A stretch of DNA of 16,056 nt from CAYLZW01 sp964388085. GTDB lineage: Bacteria > Myxococcota > UBA727 > CAYLZW01. The DNA lies in assembly GCA_964388085.1 (NCBI GenBank), contig CAYLZW010000115.1:1-16056 (forward strand), read 5' to 3'. Shown in pieces: positions 13,646 to 16,056 of this stretch (position 1 is its first letter; each line of letters starts with the position of its first letter). The position numbers and the translations under genes were made by a program. Below the pieces are notes generated by a model. It saw only the letters and a program-made list of their open reading frames with translations. It did no database searches and was not told the origin of the DNA.

Positions 13646-13688
13646 GATTCACGCAAAGGCGCAGAGGCGCAAAGGTCGCCAAGAAATC
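13646..13688. repeat. Dispersed intergenic repeat of the GCAAAGGCGC type, upstream copy
   Basis: The segment running from GATTCACGCAAAGGCGCAG to CAAAGGTCGCCAAGAAATC has the look of a short element widespread in intergenic DNA of many bacteria (typically read as 'TTTCTTGGCGACCTTTGCGCC...TTTGCGTGAA'). Its ends, GATTC and GAAATC, are weakly inverted. It lies between the acyltransferase stop and the Tat-enzyme start and would fall in the leader of the latter. A related, fully palindromic copy is at 15162-15235. Confidence 0.7.
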
Positions 13689-13830
13689 ACATTTGGAGAG
13701 AGGGCCGAGCCGGGGCCGGGCGGGCGCGCGCGTCGCCGTGCGCAGTCTGCACGTGCGCACGCTTGCTGGGGCGAACGAGCGCCCGTACGTCTTCTCGAGG
13801 CGCTTCTTTTGGGGCGCGAGGGGAGGCAGC

Positions 13831-15132
13831 GTGGACCTTAGTCGTAGAGAAGCGCTCGGCGCGGCGGCGCTCTCGCTCACGGGGGCGCTGTTCGCGCGGC
13901 GCGCGAGCGCCATCGAGGCGAGGACACCAAAGACACAGCGCGAGCCGCAGCGTGAGCCGGGAACGTTCTCCGCCGAAGACTGGAGCAGCGTGCGCGCGCA
14001 GTTCGCGCTCGACGAGGAGCAGGTGCACCTCGCGGGCTTCTTGCTCGCGTCCCATCCAGCGCCCGTGCGAGAGGCTATTGTGCGCTATCGGGAGGCGCTC
14101 GATCTGGATCCGAGTGGCTACGTGAACCGGCACAACCGCCGGCTGCTGACCCGCTCGCGACGGGCGGCCGCGCGCTACCTCGGCGCCGCCGCGAGCGACG
14201 TCATGCTCACCGACAGCACCACGCAAGGCCTCGCGCTGCTCTACGGCGGCGCCAAGCTGGCCGAGGGCGACGAGGTGCTGACGTCGACACACGACCACTA
14301 CGCGAGCCACGCGTCGCTGCAGTACGCCAAGGAGCGCACGGGCGCGAAGGTCCGCTATGTGCCGCTCTACGAGGACATTCGGCACGTGACCGCCGAGGAG
14401 ATCGTGGACACGCTGCGGCGGCAGATTCGGCCGGAGACCCGGCTCATCGCGCTCACCTGGGTGCACTCGAGCACCGGGCTGAAGCTGCCCATGGCCCGCC
14501 TCGCTCGCGTGGTGCGAGAGGCCAACGAGGGGCGACCGAGAGCGCAGCGCGCGCTGCTGTGCGCCGATGTCGTGCACGGTCTCGGTGTGGAGCCCATTGA
14601 CGTCGACACGCTCGGTCTGGACGCGTTCGCCGCCGGCACCCACAAGTCGCTCTTCGGGCCGCGCGGCACCGGCATCGCCTGGTGCCATAAACGAGCGCAA
14701 GCGCGCTTTCGTCCCATCATCCCGAGCTTCACCGCGCGCGAGGGTTGGGGCGGCGACATGAGCCCCGGCGGCTTCCACGCCTTCGAGCACCGCTGGGCGC
14801 TGGCGGAGGCGTTCGAATTCCACGCGAAGCTCGGTCCCGAGAAGGTCTCGAAGCGGGTGCATGCGCTCGCGCGCCAGCTGAAAGAGGGTCTATTGCGCAT
14901 CTCGCGAGTGACGTTGACGACGCCGCTCGACGACGATCTGTCGGCCAGCATCGTCTCCTTTCGCGTACGCAGGCGCAGCAACGGCAGCGTCGTGCGCGAG
15001 CTTGCGCGGAAGCAGGGTGTCGTCGCTACCGTGGCGCCGTACGAGAAGAGCTACGTGCGGCTCTCGCCTTCGGTGTTCACGAGTGAAGAGGACATCACGC
15101 ATGCGCTCGAGGCGGTGGACTCCCTGCGCTGA
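13831..15132 (+). CDS. Tat-exported class V aminotransferase-fold PLP enzyme
   Basis: 433 residues. The N-terminus is a twin-arginine signal: SRREALG (4-10), a hydrophobic stretch to about 22, then RRASA as a likely cleavage site near 27. The mature part is a fold-type I PLP enzyme of the class V group (isopenicillin N epimerase, cysteine desulfurase and relatives): HLAGFLLASHPAPVREAI, YVNRHNRRLL, LTDSTTQGLALLYGG (cofactor phosphate region), WVHSSTGLKLP, Asp246 in CADVVHGLG (pyridine nitrogen), and Schiff-base Lys272 in AGTHKSLFGPRGTG. It is closest in feel to isopenicillin-N-epimerase-like proteins; no desulfurase Cys loop is seen, so desulfurase activity is unlikely. The start is GTG 13831 with GGGAGG 4 nt upstream. 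The open frame extends to 13546, but that part includes the repeat at 13646 and encodes Arg-rich noise. Substrate unknown. Confidence 0.85.
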   Translation: MDLSRREALGAAALSLTGALFARRASAIEARTPKTQREPQREPGTFSAEDWSSVRAQFALDEEQVHLAGFLLASHPAPVREAIVRYREALDLDPSGYVNRHNRRLLTRSRRAAARYLGAAASDVMLTDSTTQGLALLYGGAKLAEGDEVLTSTHDHYASHASLQYAKERTGAKVRYVPLYEDIRHVTAEEIVDTLRRQIRPETRLIALTWVHSSTGLKLPMARLARVVREANEGRPRAQRALLCADVVHGLGVEPIDVDTLGLDAFAAGTHKSLFGPRGTGIAWCHKRAQARFRPIIPSFTAREGWGGDMSPGGFHAFEHRWALAEAFEFHAKLGPEKVSKRVHALARQLKEGLLRISRVTLTTPLDDDLSASIVSFRVRRRSNGSVVRELARKQGVVATVAPYEKSYVRLSPSVFTSEEDITHALEAVDSLR

Positions 15133-15161
15133 TCGGTCTCGCGACGATTGGAACCGCAATG

Positions 15162-15235
15162 TCTCGCGCAAAGGCGCAAAGGCGCAAAGGAACCGCAACT
15201 GTGTTCCCTTTGCGCCTTTGCGCCTCTGCGCGAGA
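15162..15235. repeat. Long palindromic GCAAAGGCGC repeat between convergent genes
   Basis: The left arm 15162-15193 begins TCTCGCGCAAAGGCGCAAAG and the right arm 15203-15235 ends CCTCTGCGCGAGA; they pair over about 32 bp with one mismatch and one bulged base around a 9-nt loop (CGCAACTGT). Each arm contains direct repeats of GCAAAGGC or its complement. It lies 29 bp after the Tat-enzyme stop and 28 bp from the stop of the convergent molybdenum-hydroxylase subunit gene, so the transcript hairpin could end both genes. It is related to the copy at 13646-13688. No transposase is present. Confidence 0.85.
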
Positions 15236-15263
15236 AATTTGTTCTGAAGACTCCCAGCGACCT

Positions 15264-16056
15264 CTACCGCTGTGAGAGCGCCATCTCCGCGGCGCGCTTC
15301 ACGTAGACGGACACCATGTCCTTCCGCCACTTCGGGTCGTCCGCGAGGTTGGTCAGCGGGTTCACCTTCTTACGCGCCACCTTCGCGAGATCCTCGAGCA
15401 CGGCGTCGTCGAGCTTCTTGCCCACGACGCTGTCCACCGGCACGTCGCGCGGGCGAGCCGCGATGGCGTTCACCGTCACCGCCGCTTTGCGCACGACGCC
15501 GGCGTCGTCGACGTCGAAGCGCACGCCGACTGAGAGCAGCGGGTAGTCGATGCTCTCGCGGTGGCGCAGCTTGGCGAAGCCTTCGAGGCGCCTGGTCGCG
15601 GTCGAGCCGGCGGAGGGGCCTTTCGGGACGCGGCAGCGCACGAGCAAATCGCCCGGCTCCAGCACCGTGTTCTTGCGGCCCTCGGCGACATAGAAGTCCG
15701 GCAGCGGCAGGGAGCGAACGCCGCCGGCGCCTTGAACCTCGACCACGGCGTCGAGGCACAAGAGGATGGTCGCCGTGTCATTGGACGCCGCCGCCACGCA
15801 CTTCTGGCCGCCCTGCACGACGTGGCAGACGTCGCCGTCCTTCTTGAGGCAGAAGCCGAGCGACTCGCGCCAGAAATAGGTCTGGTTGTAATAGAGGCAG
15901 CGCGTGTCGAGGCAGAGGTTGCCGCCGAGGGTGCCCATGCGGCGCAGTTGGGGGCCGGCGACCTGCGCGGCGGCGATGGCGAGGCCGGGAGCGTGACGCC
16001 GGACGACGTCGCTGTGCGCGAGCTCGTGCAGCGTCGTCATGGCGCCGATGACGATC
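15264..16056 (-). CDS. FAD subunit of a molybdenum hydroxylase, 4-hydroxybenzoyl-CoA-reductase beta-like, 5' end outside window
   Basis: The C-terminal 263 or so residues of the FAD-binding (medium) subunit of the xanthine dehydrogenase family. The frame is still open at the right edge, where it reads IVIGAMTTLHELAHSDVV, an internal motif of the FAD domain, so the ATG at 16040 is not the start. AGPQLRRMGTLGGNL is the FAD-contacting stretch. It is followed by an extra loop with four Cys, DTRCLYYNQ...GFCLKKDGDVC...QKCVAA, spaced 16, 8 and 9 residues. This matches the extra [4Fe-4S] loop of the 4-hydroxybenzoyl-CoA reductase beta subunit and is absent from ordinary xanthine or CO dehydrogenase medium subunits. 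FAKLRHRESIDYPLLSVGVRF and the C-terminal FAD-subunit domain complete it. Mo and [2Fe-2S] subunits are not in the window. The substrate need not be 4-hydroxybenzoyl-CoA. Confidence 0.88.
   Translation of the reverse strand, partial: IVIGAMTTLHELAHSDVVRRHAPGLAIAAAQVAGPQLRRMGTLGGNLCLDTRCLYYNQTYFWRESLGFCLKKDGDVCHVVQGGQKCVAAASNDTATILLCLDAVVEVQGAGGVRSLPLPDFYVAEGRKNTVLEPGDLLVRCRVPKGPSAGSTATRRLEGFAKLRHRESIDYPLLSVGVRFDVDDAGVVRKAAVTVNAIAARPRDVPVDSVVGKKLDDAVLEDLAKVARKKVNPLTNLADDPKWRKDMVSVYVKRAAEMALSQR

Noticed and set aside
13546..13830. N-terminal extension of the Tat enzyme to 13546
   Set aside because: The extension covers a dispersed repeat, is Arg/Ser-rich and would bury the twin-arginine signal; GTG 13831 has a good Shine-Dalgarno.
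13646..15235. Insertion sequence delimited by the two GCAAAGGCGC repeats
   Set aside because: The enclosed gene is a PLP enzyme rather than a transposase, the two repeats differ in structure, and no target-site duplication was seen.

Overview
The window is very GC-rich and fits a myxobacterium-like member of Myxococcota (the old Deltaproteobacteria). The best evidence is a large secreted protein, encoded at 5564-9935 on the minus strand, that ends in a MYXO-CTERM-type sorting signal (Gly-rich Cys motif, hydrophobic segment, Arg-rich tail) after a Gly-Glu linker. High GC, GTG starts and an enhancer-binding-type response regulator agree with this. A run of exactly 100 N (6854-6953) shows that this is a scaffold from a draft or metagenome assembly.

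Layout. From 1 to 3770 everything reads leftward: the N-terminal part of methylmalonyl-CoA mutase (cut by the window edge), a divergent aldehyde dehydrogenase, an unrecognised proline-rich lipoprotein and an Rnk/GreA-C-like transcription factor. The first three are tightly packed and probably one operon; rnk is set apart by a hairpin. A gene-free stretch of about 720 bp (3771-4488) holds a strong inverted repeat and a possible leftward promoter. A solitary mreB then reads rightward (4489-5514) and converges on the secreted repeat protein, with both stop codons inside one inverted repeat. Further right, still leftward, are a response regulator with an AAA+ and a Fis-like domain but no recognisable GAFTGA loop, and a polysaccharide deacetylase. 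The deacetylase is divergent from a hexapeptide-repeat acyltransferase. Next is a rightward, Tat-signal-bearing class V aminotransferase-fold enzyme bounded by two intergenic repeats of the 'GCAAAGGCGC' type. The right edge is the FAD subunit of a molybdenum hydroxylase with a 4-hydroxybenzoyl-CoA-reductase-like four-cysteine loop, cut off at its 5' end.

How the genes may fit together. Most neighbours look like ordinary chromosome content rather than one pathway. Methylmalonyl-CoA mutase, the aldehyde dehydrogenase and the molybdenum hydroxylase point to acyl-CoA and aromatic or short-chain carbon metabolism. The lipoprotein, MreB, the MYXO-CTERM protein, the deacetylase/acyltransferase pair and the Tat-exported enzyme concern the envelope or cell surface. 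No RNA genes, CRISPR arrays or transposase genes were seen. The most unusual items are the secreted beta-helix/TSP3 protein with its collapsed 162-bp repeat array, the GAFTGA-less regulator, and the Tat-exported PLP enzyme between two repeats.
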